The translations under genes were made by a program, and so were the position numbers. Below are positions 7,441 through 15,606 of a stretch of DNA of 18,257 bases, one piece after another; position 1 is the stretch's first letter, and each line of letters opens with the position of its first letter. This DNA comes from Candidatus Pelagibacter sp. (lineage in GTDB: Bacteria > Pseudomonadota > Alphaproteobacteria > Pelagibacterales > Pelagibacteraceae): positions 1-18,257 of the forward strand of contig JAOOKL010000009.1 in assembly GCA_028408025.1 (NCBI GenBank), written 5' to 3'. The notes beneath the pieces are model-generated. The model did no database searches and was not told where the DNA came from. It saw nothing but the letters and a program-made list of their open reading frames with translations.

Positions 7441-7609
7441 ATTATTTATATTTTTAGATACTTTAATAAGTAATAACAAAATTGATTTAAAAATTTTCTT
7501 TAAGATATGTTTATTCTCTTTTTTATTTGTCTCCATCGATGTAATATTTCAATTCACTTTTGGTAAAAATTTATTAGGCTTTTACCCTCATGAAGGTAGA
7601 ATTACTGGA

Positions 7610-8470
7610 ATGTTCGGTTCAGAAGCAATAGCTGGAGCTTATATACAAAAGTTTTTTTTATTTAGCTTGATAGGCGTTTATTTAATTACTTATTTAAAAA
7701 ATTATAAATTTAACATATATGAAATAATATTTTTTGGTATTACATTATTTAGCTCTTTTGTTGCAAGCAATAGGATGTCTTTTTTCATATTGTTTGCGCT
7801 GTTTTTTTTCTTAATGATTATATCTAAAGTGTTTAGGAAGAATTTAATTTACACATTGATGCTTACTATCCCATTTTTATATTTTCTTTTTCAAAATAAC
7901 TCATCAATAAATGAAAGATATGGTAAGTTTTTAGTAAAGACACAGATATTATTAATAAACTTTAAAGATAGTTTTTCTCAAGAAAGTAAAATGACTTTTA
8001 AAGACTCTTCTGAGAAAAAAGAAATAGATATTCCAAGTCCACCTAGTTCAAGAATGATTGATCACAGTAAAATATATCTCACGACTTTTGAATCCTTTAA
8101 GGATAAAAAGTTTTTTGGAAATGGTTATAAATCATTTAGGTACAAATGTTCATCTTTATCGAAAAAAAATGAAAATTTTACTTGCTCATCCCATCCCCAT
8201 AATTATCATTTAGAAGTTTTACATGATACTGGAGTTATTGGATTTTTAACTTTATCTTTTTTCGTATTTTCATTAATTTTTAAGTCTCTAAATAAATTAA
8301 GAAAATCAAAAATTAATTACAATGATAAGATTATTTTCGCACTAATTATGATGAATCTATTAATTGAACTTTTTCCATTAAAATCTACTGGAAGCTTGTT
8401 CACAACATGGAACGGTACATCAGTTTGGTTAGCTGTTGCTTTAACCAATTATAGAAATAATGAAATTTAA
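7610..8470 (+). CDS. Downstream fragment of the O-antigen ligase-like gene
   Basis: The first ATG in the downstream frame is at 7610, giving 286 residues with the family's C-terminal half and the HPHN loop. The protein similarity extends upstream of this ATG (GKNLLGFYPHEGRITG), and no ribosome binding site is apparent, so 7610 is probably an internal methionine and not a true start. It is listed because this part could be the only piece scored by automatic annotation. Its end overlaps the next gene by 11 nt. Confidence 0.5.
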   Translation: MFGSEAIAGAYIQKFFLFSLIGVYLITYLKNYKFNIYEIIFFGITLFSSFVASNRMSFFILFALFFFLMIISKVFRKNLIYTLMLTIPFLYFLFQNNSSINERYGKFLVKTQILLINFKDSFSQESKMTFKDSSEKKEIDIPSPPSSRMIDHSKIYLTTFESFKDKKFFGNGYKSFRYKCSSLSKKNENFTCSSHPHNYHLEVLHDTGVIGFLTLSFFVFSLIFKSLNKLRKSKINYNDKIIFALIMMNLLIELFPLKSTGSLFTTWNGTSVWLAVALTNYRNNEI

Positions 8471-10616
8471 AAATAAAGAATTTATAAAACAGGATCTAAA
8501 GATAATTTTATTTTATTTCTTTTTATCTTTAACTTTAACTTCTTTTTTTATTGGCTATGAGAATTTAAATGTATTTAATACTAAATGGCTTTTTTTAGGA
8601 GATGATAGATCGGCTCACCAAATTGGATGGTATTTTTTCAAAGATGATTATTGGAGATTTCCTTTAGGATCTAACCCAAATTATGGTCATGATATTGGAA
8701 ATTCAATAGTTTATTCGGATTCGATACCTTTATTTGCATTGTTATTTAAATTGATTAGTTTTTTATTACCTGAACAATTTCAATATTTTTCTATATGGTT
8801 TATTTTATGTTTTTTTTTACAAGGTCTATTAAGCTATTTTCTAATTTTAAAAATTACAGAAAGCAAAAAAATTTCAATAGTTCTATCCTTTTTTTTCTTA
8901 TTATTTCCTCCAGCTATATATAGAATAGACTGGCATCCAGCTTTATTTGCTCATTGGACATTAATTTTAACAGTTTTTTTAATGCTTAAGAGAGACTACA
9001 ATGTCGATAAAAGTTGGATTCTTTTAATACTTTTAACTTCATTAATTCATTTTTACTTTACTATAATAAACTTAATATTTTTTAACTTAATTAAATTATT
9101 TAATTATATTAATAAAAAAATTAGTTTAAAAAATTATTTATTTTCTATTCTCGCTTGTCATACTGCGCTTATAATTTTGATGTATGTAGTTGGTTATTTC
9201 GAAGTAAGAGTTGTAGATACTTTTGCACTAGGATTTGGGACTTACAAATTAAATCTTTTAAGCATATTAGATTCTACTAATTCACATACTGGCACTTCAT
9301 GGTCGTGGATAATTCCTGATCTTATTTTGTCCAATGGAGAAGAATTAGAAGGATTTAACTTTTTAGGACTAGGTGGCTTATTGCTTTTAATTTTTGGTTT
9401 TTATTTATTGATTACTAATAAAAAATTAAGAAACTCAGTCAATAAGATATTTATTAATGGAACTTATATTTCTTTAGTAGTCATTTTTTTATTTTCTTTA
9501 TCCAATAATATTTCAATTGGAAATTTAAAAATTATATCTATTCCACTTACGGATTATTTATATGGACCTTTAAGTATTATTAGATCATCTGGTAGATTAT
9601 TTTGGATCGTCAGTTACTTCTTAATATTTATCTCGATATTTCTGGTCCATAAAAAGTTTAAGAAAAAATCATTTTATATATTTTCAATGATTATTATGAT
9701 CCAACTAATTGATACTTCATCTAATCTCAAATTTTATACAAATAGAGAAAATAAAGAGGATGTAAAGATCAATTCAGATTTTTGGAAAAATTATGAAATT
9801 AGTAAATTAAACAAAATTTTTACTACAAATCCTGTCAATTATAATAGGCATTTTGATAAACTAGCTTATTTTATGGAGACTAATAATATTAAGAAAACAA
9901 ACATTATTAAAATGGCTAGGTCGGATAGAAGTAAATCTGCTAATAATAGATATAGATTAGTCAAAAATTTTAACGAAAAAAATCTTGAAAATGAAACTAT
10001 TTATGTAGTTGATAATATTGGGCATCTTTTAAGTTTAAAAGAAATTTTTAAAAATGAAAATGTAGGATTTTTTTTCAAAGATAACATTTGGTTAATGATT
10101 AATGGAAAAAAAGATTTAATGAATGAAAAGGATAAAAGAATTTTTGATAGTTTAAATCTCTATGAACCAAAATTTTCTAAAAACAATAGATTAGTATTCA
10201 ATAATCCAAATCATTTTGTTGGTTTTGGATGGTCTCATAATTTCAGTGAGAAAGGAATTTGGAGTGAAGGTAATTTCTCAAACCTGTTATTCAAAATTAA
10301 TGAGGAAAAGAAAAATATTTTGTTTGAAATGGATATTATACCTTTTGTCAACGAAAAAAATGAACAACTTGATATAGGAGTGTATGTAAATGGAAAATTT
10401 AATAATCAATTAAAATTCGTATTTGAAAAAAATTCTTCTAGTAAAAAATCAAAGGTTAATTTCAAGATTAAAAATGAGAATGTAACCGATAATACAGTAA
10501 ATATCGAATTTAGAAATTTAAATCCTAAATCTCCCTTGGATCTACTTATAAGTCCAGACTCTCGTAAATTAAACTTTTTGCTTTTAAATTTTAATTTTCT
10601 TAAAGAAAATATTTAA
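8460..10616 (+). CDS. Large polytopic membrane protein, DUF6311-like
   Basis: This 718-residue protein has about 10-12 hydrophobic helices in the first 420 residues and a soluble C-terminal part of about 300. After the first helix comes a large loop with LGDDRSAHQIGWYFFKDDYW, RFPLGSNPNYGHDIGNSIVY and SDSIPLFALLFKLISFLLPE. The WRFPLGxNPxYG...G.S.VYSDSIPL pattern is what I associate with the DUF6311 family, which resembles GT-C type membrane glycosyltransferases using lipid-linked donors; an acidic loop after helix 1 fits that fold. The C-terminal part includes HFVGFGWSHNFSEKGIWSEG and looks like a beta-rich domain. The ATG overlaps the upstream gene by 11 nt and the stop overlaps the convergent GT2 gene by 17 nt. 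A role in transferring or decorating surface glycan is inferred from context. Confidence 0.75.
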   Translation: MKFKNKEFIKQDLKIILFYFFLSLTLTSFFIGYENLNVFNTKWLFLGDDRSAHQIGWYFFKDDYWRFPLGSNPNYGHDIGNSIVYSDSIPLFALLFKLISFLLPEQFQYFSIWFILCFFLQGLLSYFLILKITESKKISIVLSFFFLLFPPAIYRIDWHPALFAHWTLILTVFLMLKRDYNVDKSWILLILLTSLIHFYFTIINLIFFNLIKLFNYINKKISLKNYLFSILACHTALIILMYVVGYFEVRVVDTFALGFGTYKLNLLSILDSTNSHTGTSWSWIIPDLILSNGEELEGFNFLGLGGLLLLIFGFYLLITNKKLRNSVNKIFINGTYISLVVIFLFSLSNNISIGNLKIISIPLTDYLYGPLSIIRSSGRLFWIVSYFLIFISIFLVHKKFKKKSFYIFSMIIMIQLIDTSSNLKFYTNRENKEDVKINSDFWKNYEISKLNKIFTTNPVNYNRHFDKLAYFMETNNIKKTNIIKMARSDRSKSANNRYRLVKNFNEKNLENETIYVVDNIGHLLSLKEIFKNENVGFFFKDNIWLMINGKKDLMNEKDKRIFDSLNLYEPKFSKNNRLVFNNPNHFVGFGWSHNFSEKGIWSEGNFSNLLFKINEEKKNILFEMDIIPFVNEKNEQLDIGVYVNGKFNNQLKFVFEKNSSSKKSKVNFKIKNENVTDNTVNIEFRNLNPKSPLDLLISPDSRKLNFLLLNFNFLKENI

Positions 10617-11325
10617 ATCTTAAATATAAAATATTTATAAACATTCTTAGTGGATCAATAAAAATACTTACTTTACTACCGGCTTTATGTGTCCACTTTA
10701 CCGGCAATTCAATAATTGGAATTTTCATATTTTTCAAAATTAAAACTAATTCTAAATCATGAGTAAATCCGTAATGGGTTAATTTTGAAAATAATTTTTT
10801 TGCAATTCTAGTTTGGTATACCTTAAATCCACATTGTGTATCAAATAATGAAATATTAAGAATTGTTTTAACAAAAAAATTGAAAATTTTTCCTAAAATG
10901 TATCTTATAAAATTTTTTTCAACTTTAGAGTTCTTTAAATTTCTAGAACCAAATATAATTTTTTTATCTTTAAATAGTTTATTTTTTTCCCATATAAAAA
11001 TTTGAGATAAAGGCACAGACAAATCAATATCAGTGGTTAGAGTCCATTTTTTAGAGGATTTTCTCACACCTTCTTTAAGAGCATAGCCTTTGCCCATATT
11101 TTTTTTAAGTTTAAAATTTTTGATTTTAAAATTTTGACTCTCAGATTTTACTATAAATTTATCAATCAATATTTTTGATTTGTCGTCACTGCCATCGTCT
11201 ATAAAAATGATTTCAATTTTTCTTTTCTTCAATCTTTTTTTAAATTTAATTATTTCTGTAAATGTATTCTTAAGTCTTTTTTCTTCATTATATAAAGGAA
11301 ATATTATACTAAGTTCTTTAATCAT
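10600..11325 (-). CDS. GT2 glycosyltransferase, dolichyl/polyprenyl-phosphate glucosyltransferase (ALG5)-like
   Basis: This 241-residue GT-A fold enzyme shows IIFPLYNEEKRL at the N-terminus, IDDGSDDKS with DDGS at 43-46, NMGKGYALKEG (76-86) for nucleotide-sugar binding, and TTDIDLSVP with the metal-binding DxD as D99-I-D101. The DTQCGFKVY block, FTHDLELVL and ELPVKWTHKAGSKVS are typical of the ALG5-like branch. These enzymes transfer a hexose from a nucleotide sugar to a polyprenyl phosphate, supplying membrane glycosyltransferases such as the neighbouring DUF6311-like protein (inference). No transmembrane segments are evident beyond a mildly hydrophobic C-terminus. It overlaps the upstream methyltransferase by 8 nt and is the last gene of the minus-strand glycan operon. 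Confidence 0.87.
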   Translation of the reverse strand: MIKELSIIFPLYNEEKRLKNTFTEIIKFKKRLKKRKIEIIFIDDGSDDKSKILIDKFIVKSESQNFKIKNFKLKKNMGKGYALKEGVRKSSKKWTLTTDIDLSVPLSQIFIWEKNKLFKDKKIIFGSRNLKNSKVEKNFIRYILGKIFNFFVKTILNISLFDTQCGFKVYQTRIAKKLFSKLTHYGFTHDLELVLILKNMKIPIIELPVKWTHKAGSKVSIFIDPLRMFINILYLRFKYFL

Positions 11326-12037
11326 TTTTTTTTGCTAAAGCTATTATAGATATACCAAAAGGAAAGTTTAAAAATCTTAATAAATATTTCTCAATTAAAA
11401 AAATATTTTTAAATACAGCATTAATCCAACTAGTTGGTGTAGTTTCAGCAAATTTTATGAATTTAGTCTTTTTTATCTTTAAAATTAAGATTGATAAAGC
11501 AATAGGTAAAAATAAAAAAAAATTAAAATATGACAGCTTCTTTATTTGAAAGTTTTTTATTAATAATCTTTTTATATTTGATTTCCTATATCTTCTAAAA
11601 TGTTTTAAAGCTACATCTTTATTTGAGAAAAGAAAATTAAACGCTGGTACAGTAATCAATACATGACCATCTTTTTTTAAAAAATTATAAAAATTTTTAA
11701 TAGTTTTTTTATCGTTTTTAATATGTTCGACGACATCAGCAGCTAAAACTAAATCATATTTTTTATTAATTTTATCTATTATTTTGACGTTTTTGTTTTT
11801 TTTAAACCTTTTTTTTAAAAACTTTCTCATTTTATTATTATCTTCAAAAACATCTACACTTCCAAGTTTAGTTAAAATTTCAACATTAGTTCCACTTCCC
11901 GCGCCGAAATCCAAAATAGAAAGCGGTTTTTTTCTATTAATTTTACAAATTTGTGAAAAAATAATTTCTCGCCTAGCTACAAACCACCAATGTTTTTTTT
12001 CATTTTCTATATGTCTTTGATAAACATCTGGTTCCAT
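11318..12037 (-). CDS. Class I SAM-dependent methyltransferase
   Basis: This 239-residue protein starts MEPDVYQRHIENEKKHWWFV followed by ARRE; the HWWF-x-x-RR head is common in methyltransferases of polysaccharide clusters. The SAM-binding motif I is ILDFGAGSGT (41-50), the acidic end of the second strand is VDVFEDN (61-67), and the post-motif AADVVEHIKND (99-109) is the typical D-V-[LV]-E-H loop. Motif III is GHVLITVPA. A hydrophobic stretch FFLFLPIALSILILKI (about 172-187) may anchor it to the membrane. It could methylate a sugar hydroxyl or a lipid carrier; the acceptor cannot be read from sequence. The gap to the upstream epimerase is 13 nt and it overlaps the downstream GT2 by 8 nt. Confidence 0.85.
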   Translation of the reverse strand: MEPDVYQRHIENEKKHWWFVARREIIFSQICKINRKKPLSILDFGAGSGTNVEILTKLGSVDVFEDNNKMRKFLKKRFKKNKNVKIIDKINKKYDLVLAADVVEHIKNDKKTIKNFYNFLKKDGHVLITVPAFNFLFSNKDVALKHFRRYRKSNIKRLLIKNFQIKKLSYFNFFLFLPIALSILILKIKKTKFIKFAETTPTSWINAVFKNIFLIEKYLLRFLNFPFGISIIALAKKND

Positions 12038-12050
12038 TAATTTTTAAAGT

Positions 12051-12995
12051 TTATTTGTTATTAACTAAAAATTTTAATCCTTCTTCTAATTTTATCTTTT
12101 GTTTAAAACCCAAAGTTTTAATTTTTTTAATGTTTGGTAATCTTTTTTTTGTGCTGCCTTTAGCTAATTTTGTTTTTTTTATTAATATTTTCTTATGAAA
12201 AATTTTAGAGAGTTTTTTTACCAATTCTTTAATTGTTACTTTTTCATTAGTTCCAATATTGTAAATATTAAGGTGCTTGCCTTTTTTTAAGATGAAATTA
12301 AATGCCTGAACAAAATCATCAATATGAATAAAAGATCTTATTTCAGTTCCATTTCCTTGTATTTTAAAGTTTTTTCCTTTTAATTTTTTAAATCTATTTA
12401 TTAACTCAGGTATTACATGTTCATTGCCCATGTCTGGACCATAAACATTATGTGGTCTAAAAATGATTAGTTTCTTGAAAAATTTTTTACCAAAGTTTAC
12501 TCCCATCAACTCAGTTAAAATTTTTCCACCCCCATAAGAGTATCTTGGATTATATACGTTTGGCACTTTTAAAGGCTCATATTCATCTGTAGGTATCTTG
12601 ATTGGAGTTTGATAAACTTCAGAACTTGAGGCTAAATAAATTTCTTTAATTTTTTTTTGTTTACACGCATCTATTACGTTAACAATACCTTTTACCGCTA
12701 TTTCTAAAATCTCTGTTGGTTTTGTGTAAAAAAACTTCGTCCCATTTATATATGCTAGATGAATAACAGCGTCTACTCTATTAAGTGATTTATTAAATTT
12801 TTTAAAATCTCGAATATCACCATTAATAAATCTTAAATTGTGCGTTCCTTTTTTTGATATCCTTCTTTTGTTACCCCTAGATAAGTTATCATAAATAGTA
12901 ACTTTAAAATTATTTTGAATTAGGTGATTTGCAATTGCAGAGCCAATAAATCCGAGACCTCCGGTTATCAAATAATGTTTTTTATTTTTTTTCAT
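12051..12995 (-). CDS. NAD-dependent epimerase/dehydratase (extended SDR)
   Basis: This 314-residue nucleotide-sugar-modifying enzyme has the Rossmann motif ITGGLGFIGSAIANHL with G12-x-x-G15-x-x-G18, NGDIRD (58-63), HLAYINGT (79-86), LASSSEVY with the active-site serine near S124, and Y154-x-x-x-K158 in YSYGGGK. FRPHNVYGPDMG and FIHIDDF, the substrate-binding side, are also conserved. The length fits UDP/dTDP/GDP-sugar 4-epimerases and 4,6-dehydratases. The family does not reveal which reaction: supplying a 4-keto sugar for the aminotransferase of the same operon is attractive, but a 4-epimerase is equally possible. The first codons overlap the end of the upstream GT2 gene by 14 nt. Confidence 0.87.
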   Translation of the reverse strand: MKKNKKHYLITGGLGFIGSAIANHLIQNNFKVTIYDNLSRGNKRRISKKGTHNLRFINGDIRDFKKFNKSLNRVDAVIHLAYINGTKFFYTKPTEILEIAVKGIVNVIDACKQKKIKEIYLASSSEVYQTPIKIPTDEYEPLKVPNVYNPRYSYGGGKILTELMGVNFGKKFFKKLIIFRPHNVYGPDMGNEHVIPELINRFKKLKGKNFKIQGNGTEIRSFIHIDDFVQAFNFILKKGKHLNIYNIGTNEKVTIKELVKKLSKIFHKKILIKKTKLAKGSTKKRLPNIKKIKTLGFKQKIKLEEGLKFLVNNK

Positions 12996-13704
12996 TTTTT
13001 GTATTTTTTATTCCCCATACAAACCATCTTAAATATTCCTTTACCCATGACCCTAGTTTGAAAGTAGACGACCCACCAAAGAGTCTATCAACAGATTTCA
13101 GAGGAAATTCAGTGATTTTAAAACCCTTAAGGTATGTTTTAATAGATAGCTCAAACGCAAAAGCCCATCCAATTGGTTTAGACTCTAGTTTTATGGAATT
13201 CCAAACACTTTTCTTAAATAATTTAATACCTGTTGTGCAGTCTGAGAGAGGCACATTGGATAAAAATTTAAAAAGTTTGTTAGCTAATCTTGATAAAATT
13301 GAGCCTATGAATGAGCCTCCTAATCTCTTTCCACCTTTTGAATATCTTGTTCCACTTACAAAATCATAATTGTCTTTAATAGCAACATCTAACATTTCAT
13401 TAATTGAAATAATTGGGAAAATTTCATCTACTGCTGTAATTAATATAAAGTCATATTTTGCCTCTTGAACTCCTGTTTGAATAGCATTCATTACTCCTTT
13501 ACCAATCGTATTATGAATTTTTTTTACATTAACAAATTCTTTTTCTAATATTTCAGCTTCTTCTAAAGAATTATCACTATTGTCGTCATATATAATCAAA
13601 ATTTCATTTTCAAATTTAAGATATGAGTTTAAAAGTCTAACCATTACAGCAAGACTTTCTTTCTCATTGTAAACTGGCAAAATTATACTTAATTTTTTTT
13701 CCAT
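12982..13704 (-). CDS. GT2 glycosyltransferase, polyprenyl-phosphate mannosyltransferase-like
   Basis: This 240-residue GT-A enzyme begins MEKKLSIILPVYNEKESLAV and has YDDNSDNS (39-46) and NTIGKGVMNAIQTGVQEAKY for nucleotide-sugar binding. VSGTRYSKGGKRLGGSFIG, the serine/leucine helix before LSDCTTGIKLFKKSVW, and a closing GSWVKEYLRWFVWGIKN also fit the DPM1-like branch. At the position of the DxD metal motif the sequence is LITAVDEIFP (V92-D93-E94) in place of MDADLSHP, which may be a subfamily trait and not a lesion. Transfer to a polyprenyl phosphate is likely but the sugar is unknown. It abuts the aminotransferase stop with no spacer and overlaps the epimerase by 14 nt. Confidence 0.83.
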   Translation of the reverse strand: MEKKLSIILPVYNEKESLAVMVRLLNSYLKFENEILIIYDDNSDNSLEEAEILEKEFVNVKKIHNTIGKGVMNAIQTGVQEAKYDFILITAVDEIFPIISINEMLDVAIKDNYDFVSGTRYSKGGKRLGGSFIGSILSRLANKLFKFLSNVPLSDCTTGIKLFKKSVWNSIKLESKPIGWAFAFELSIKTYLKGFKITEFPLKSVDRLFGGSSTFKLGSWVKEYLRWFVWGIKNTKNEKK

Positions 13705-14808
13705 CTAGACTCGATAAAATTTATTAATTAATTTACAGATTTTGATAATATCTCTTTTTTTTAAATCTAGTGATGAGGGTAACCAAATCAATTTTTTCAT
13801 AAGTTTTTTAGAGTTTTGTAATTTTGAAAATGATTGTTTAAATGGTTTACAATAATTTAAGGGGTGCCAAAAATATCTACCGGTAATTCCATGTTTTTTT
13901 AAATAATTAAACAGTTCATTTCTTCTATTACAATGTGCATCCGTCCATAATGGTAGTTCGCCATCTTTAATATTAAAACCAATTAAACTAAAATTTTTAT
14001 GTGATTTTAAGTATTTTTTATAAATTAAATAATTTTCTCTTAATGTTTTCATTCTTTTTTTCAAGTCAACTAATTGAGATAAGCCTAAAGCTGCTTGTAA
14101 GTTTGTAAATTTAAAGTTATATCCGACAGACGAAAAGTTATCTTCTCCGCCTGTTGTTATTCCAACTCTACCCTGGTCTTTTAACTTTTTTAAGTTGTTG
14201 AAAATCTTTTTGTTATTTGTAACAACTATTCCTCCCTGTCCAGTTGTAATAATTTTATTTGGTGCGAAACTAAAACATCCAACTTCTCCTAAAGTTCCGA
14301 GATAACTATTTCTTTTTTTAGACATCATCGCTTCTGCGGCATCCTCTAGGACTTTGATGTTCTTTGATTTAGCTAACTTAATAATTTCAAGAATATTTCC
14401 TCCCCGACCAGAAACATGAACAGGTATTATTACTTTTGTTTTTTTCGTAATTTTTTTTTTTAAATCATTAATATCTATTAGTAAATTTTCTTTATTTATG
14501 TCAACCAAAACTAATTTTGCTCCCGATAGTTCGACTGCATTTGCAGTAGCCGCAAAAGTAATATTTGGAACTATAACTTCATCATTAGATTTTATATTAA
14601 TCGCCTTAAGGGCTAAAAAAATTGATGAGGTTCCACTCGTTGATGTAACGGCATATTTTATTTTAAGTAAAGAAGAAACCTTATTTTCAAATTTTTTCGT
14701 AAATTCTCCTTCATTTGGAAAATTTTTTTTTAGAACACTTTTAATAAGTGCACTTGATCTATTGACGTTTATGGTTGGTCTAGCAAAAGGAATGTTTAAT
14801 TTTTTCAT
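13705..14808 (-). CDS. DegT/DnrJ/EryC1/StrS-family sugar aminotransferase
   Basis: This 367-residue PLP enzyme converts a nucleotide-linked keto sugar to an amino sugar. It starts MKKLNIPFARPTINVNRSSA; TSTSGTSSIFLALKA (55-69) is the phosphate-binding segment; VIVPNITFAATANAV follows; D156 in VLEDAAEA contacts the pyridine nitrogen; and CFSFAPNKIITTGQGGIVVT holds the Schiff-base K185. VGYNFKFTNLQAALGLSQL matches the substrate loop of perosamine synthase-like members, so a 4-aminotransferase on a 4-keto-6-deoxy sugar is my best guess, at modest certainty. The formyltransferase is directly upstream, overlapping by one base, which points to an N-formyl amino sugar. An A11 run in the coding strand (14451-14461) encodes a lysine stretch. 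Confidence 0.92.
   Translation of the reverse strand: MKKLNIPFARPTINVNRSSALIKSVLKKNFPNEGEFTKKFENKVSSLLKIKYAVTSTSGTSSIFLALKAINIKSNDEVIVPNITFAATANAVELSGAKLVLVDINKENLLIDINDLKKKITKKTKVIIPVHVSGRGGNILEIIKLAKSKNIKVLEDAAEAMMSKKRNSYLGTLGEVGCFSFAPNKIITTGQGGIVVTNNKKIFNNLKKLKDQGRVGITTGGEDNFSSVGYNFKFTNLQAALGLSQLVDLKKRMKTLRENYLIYKKYLKSHKNFSLIGFNIKDGELPLWTDAHCNRRNELFNYLKKHGITGRYFWHPLNYCKPFKQSFSKLQNSKKLMKKLIWLPSSLDLKKRDIIKICKLINKFYRV
14451..14461 (-). repeat. A11 homopolymer in the aminotransferase coding strand
   Basis: Eleven T on the + strand (A11 in the coding sense) encode part of the lysine run DLKKKITKK near residues 116-123. The frame is intact with eleven bases. It is a plausible slippage site. Confidence 0.8.
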
Positions 14809-15605
14809 TACAAAGGCGATTTAAGAAATTTTTCTTTTTTGATTTGATCCTCTTTGCATAAATAAAACCTTCTTTTACCAATGTATAAAGAAGGTGGTAA
14901 AAATGGTTCATGCAAAACTGCTCTAAAGAAATTATAAATCTTTTTAGTTTTCCAATTCCAATTTAAAATCCCATTATTTGGTAAAGATTTATTTTTGTAC
15001 AATGGTGTTTTACCTTTATATATATGTGAGTTAATTTTTTTATCTTTTATCCAAATATTTACAATTTTTTTAAAAATAAAAAAACCGGTATTGGTAAATT
15101 TTTCATATAAATCTTGTGAAGTATCATCTTTTTTAATTATAAACTTTTTTTGCATAATGACTCTACCACTATCAATTTTATTAGAAATAAAATGAGCTGT
15201 AGCTCCAGTAGTCTTCTCTCCGTTAAAAATTGCATGTACTAAAGAGTATCTTCCTCTATATTTCGGCAGTAAAGAGGGATGTATATTAATTACTCCATTT
15301 TTAGCTACATTTAAAACATTTAAAGGTAAAATTTGCGTAGAGCCGATACAAAATATTATATCAACTTTTATTCCTTTTTTTTTATTTATTAAGTTAGACA
15401 AAGATTGAAGATTGATAATCTTTAATTTTTTTTTTTTTGCAAATTTTAACACAGATTTGTTAAATATATTATCCTTACCTAAATCATCTTTATTAGGAAC
15501 AACAAAAGAAGGGTAAAATTTTTTTTTTACTAAGTATTCTAAACTATTATAACCTAAATTTTTTCCACCGATAAAAATATAATTTTTATTTTCTTTAATT
15601 TTCAT
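14808..15605 (-). CDS. Sugar N-formyltransferase (methionyl-tRNA formyltransferase fold)
   Basis: This 265-residue protein has the formyltransferase core: VDIIFCIGSTQILPLNVLNV, then GVINIHPSLLPKYRGRYSLV with the catalytic N107 and H109, HAIFNGEKTTGATAHFI, and NKIDSGRVIMQKK with the third catalytic residue D145. The N-H-D triad of N10-formyltetrahydrofolate-dependent transferases is complete. The length (265) is below tRNA formyltransferase (about 310) and lacks its C-terminal tRNA-binding domain, fitting sugar N-formyltransferases that act on dTDP- or GDP-linked 4-amino sugars. The aminotransferase overlaps its stop by one base, and the nucleotide-sugar dehydrogenase is 1 nt upstream. A 13-base A run in the coding strand lies at codons 56-60. 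The exact substrate is not readable. Confidence 0.87.
   Translation of the reverse strand: MKIKENKNYIFIGGKNLGYNSLEYLVKKKFYPSFVVPNKDDLGKDNIFNKSVLKFAKKKKLKIINLQSLSNLINKKKGIKVDIIFCIGSTQILPLNVLNVAKNGVINIHPSLLPKYRGRYSLVHAIFNGEKTTGATAHFISNKIDSGRVIMQKKFIIKKDDTSQDLYEKFTNTGFFIFKKIVNIWIKDKKINSHIYKGKTPLYKNKSLPNNGILNWNWKTKKIYNFFRAVLHEPFLPPSLYIGKRRFYLCKEDQIKKEKFLKSPL
15426..15438 (-). repeat. A13 homopolymer inside the formyltransferase gene
   Basis: Thirteen consecutive T on the + strand (A13 in the coding sense) span the last base of an alanine codon and four AAA lysine codons (FAKKKKLKI). The frame is intact with thirteen bases. It is the longest mononucleotide run I noticed in the window. Confidence 0.88.
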
Positions 15606-15606
15606 T

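Larger units (their letters stand above)
7126..8470 (+). pseudogene. O-antigen ligase/polymerase-like membrane protein gene, frameshifted
   Basis: Two frames together make one Wzy_C/O-antigen ligase-like protein of about 447 residues. The first piece starts MFFKNNLISYLQISLFFLPI at 7126, holds about three transmembrane helices and stops at 7473. The second frame is open from 7367 and reads LISNNKIDLKIFFKICLFSF, then VSIDVIFQFTFGKNLLGFYP and HEGRITGMFGSEAIAGAYIQKF before more helices and HPHNYHLEVLHDTGVIGF, the loop motif of the family. The change of frame must lie between 7367 and 7470. Dropping one T from the T8 tract at 7433-7440 restores a continuous frame; a one-base deletion nearer 7393 would also give a plausible hydrophobic helix. 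Possible causes are a real mutation, phase variation, slippage rescue or a sequencing error. The family ligates or polymerises glycan repeats in the periplasm. Confidence 0.75.
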
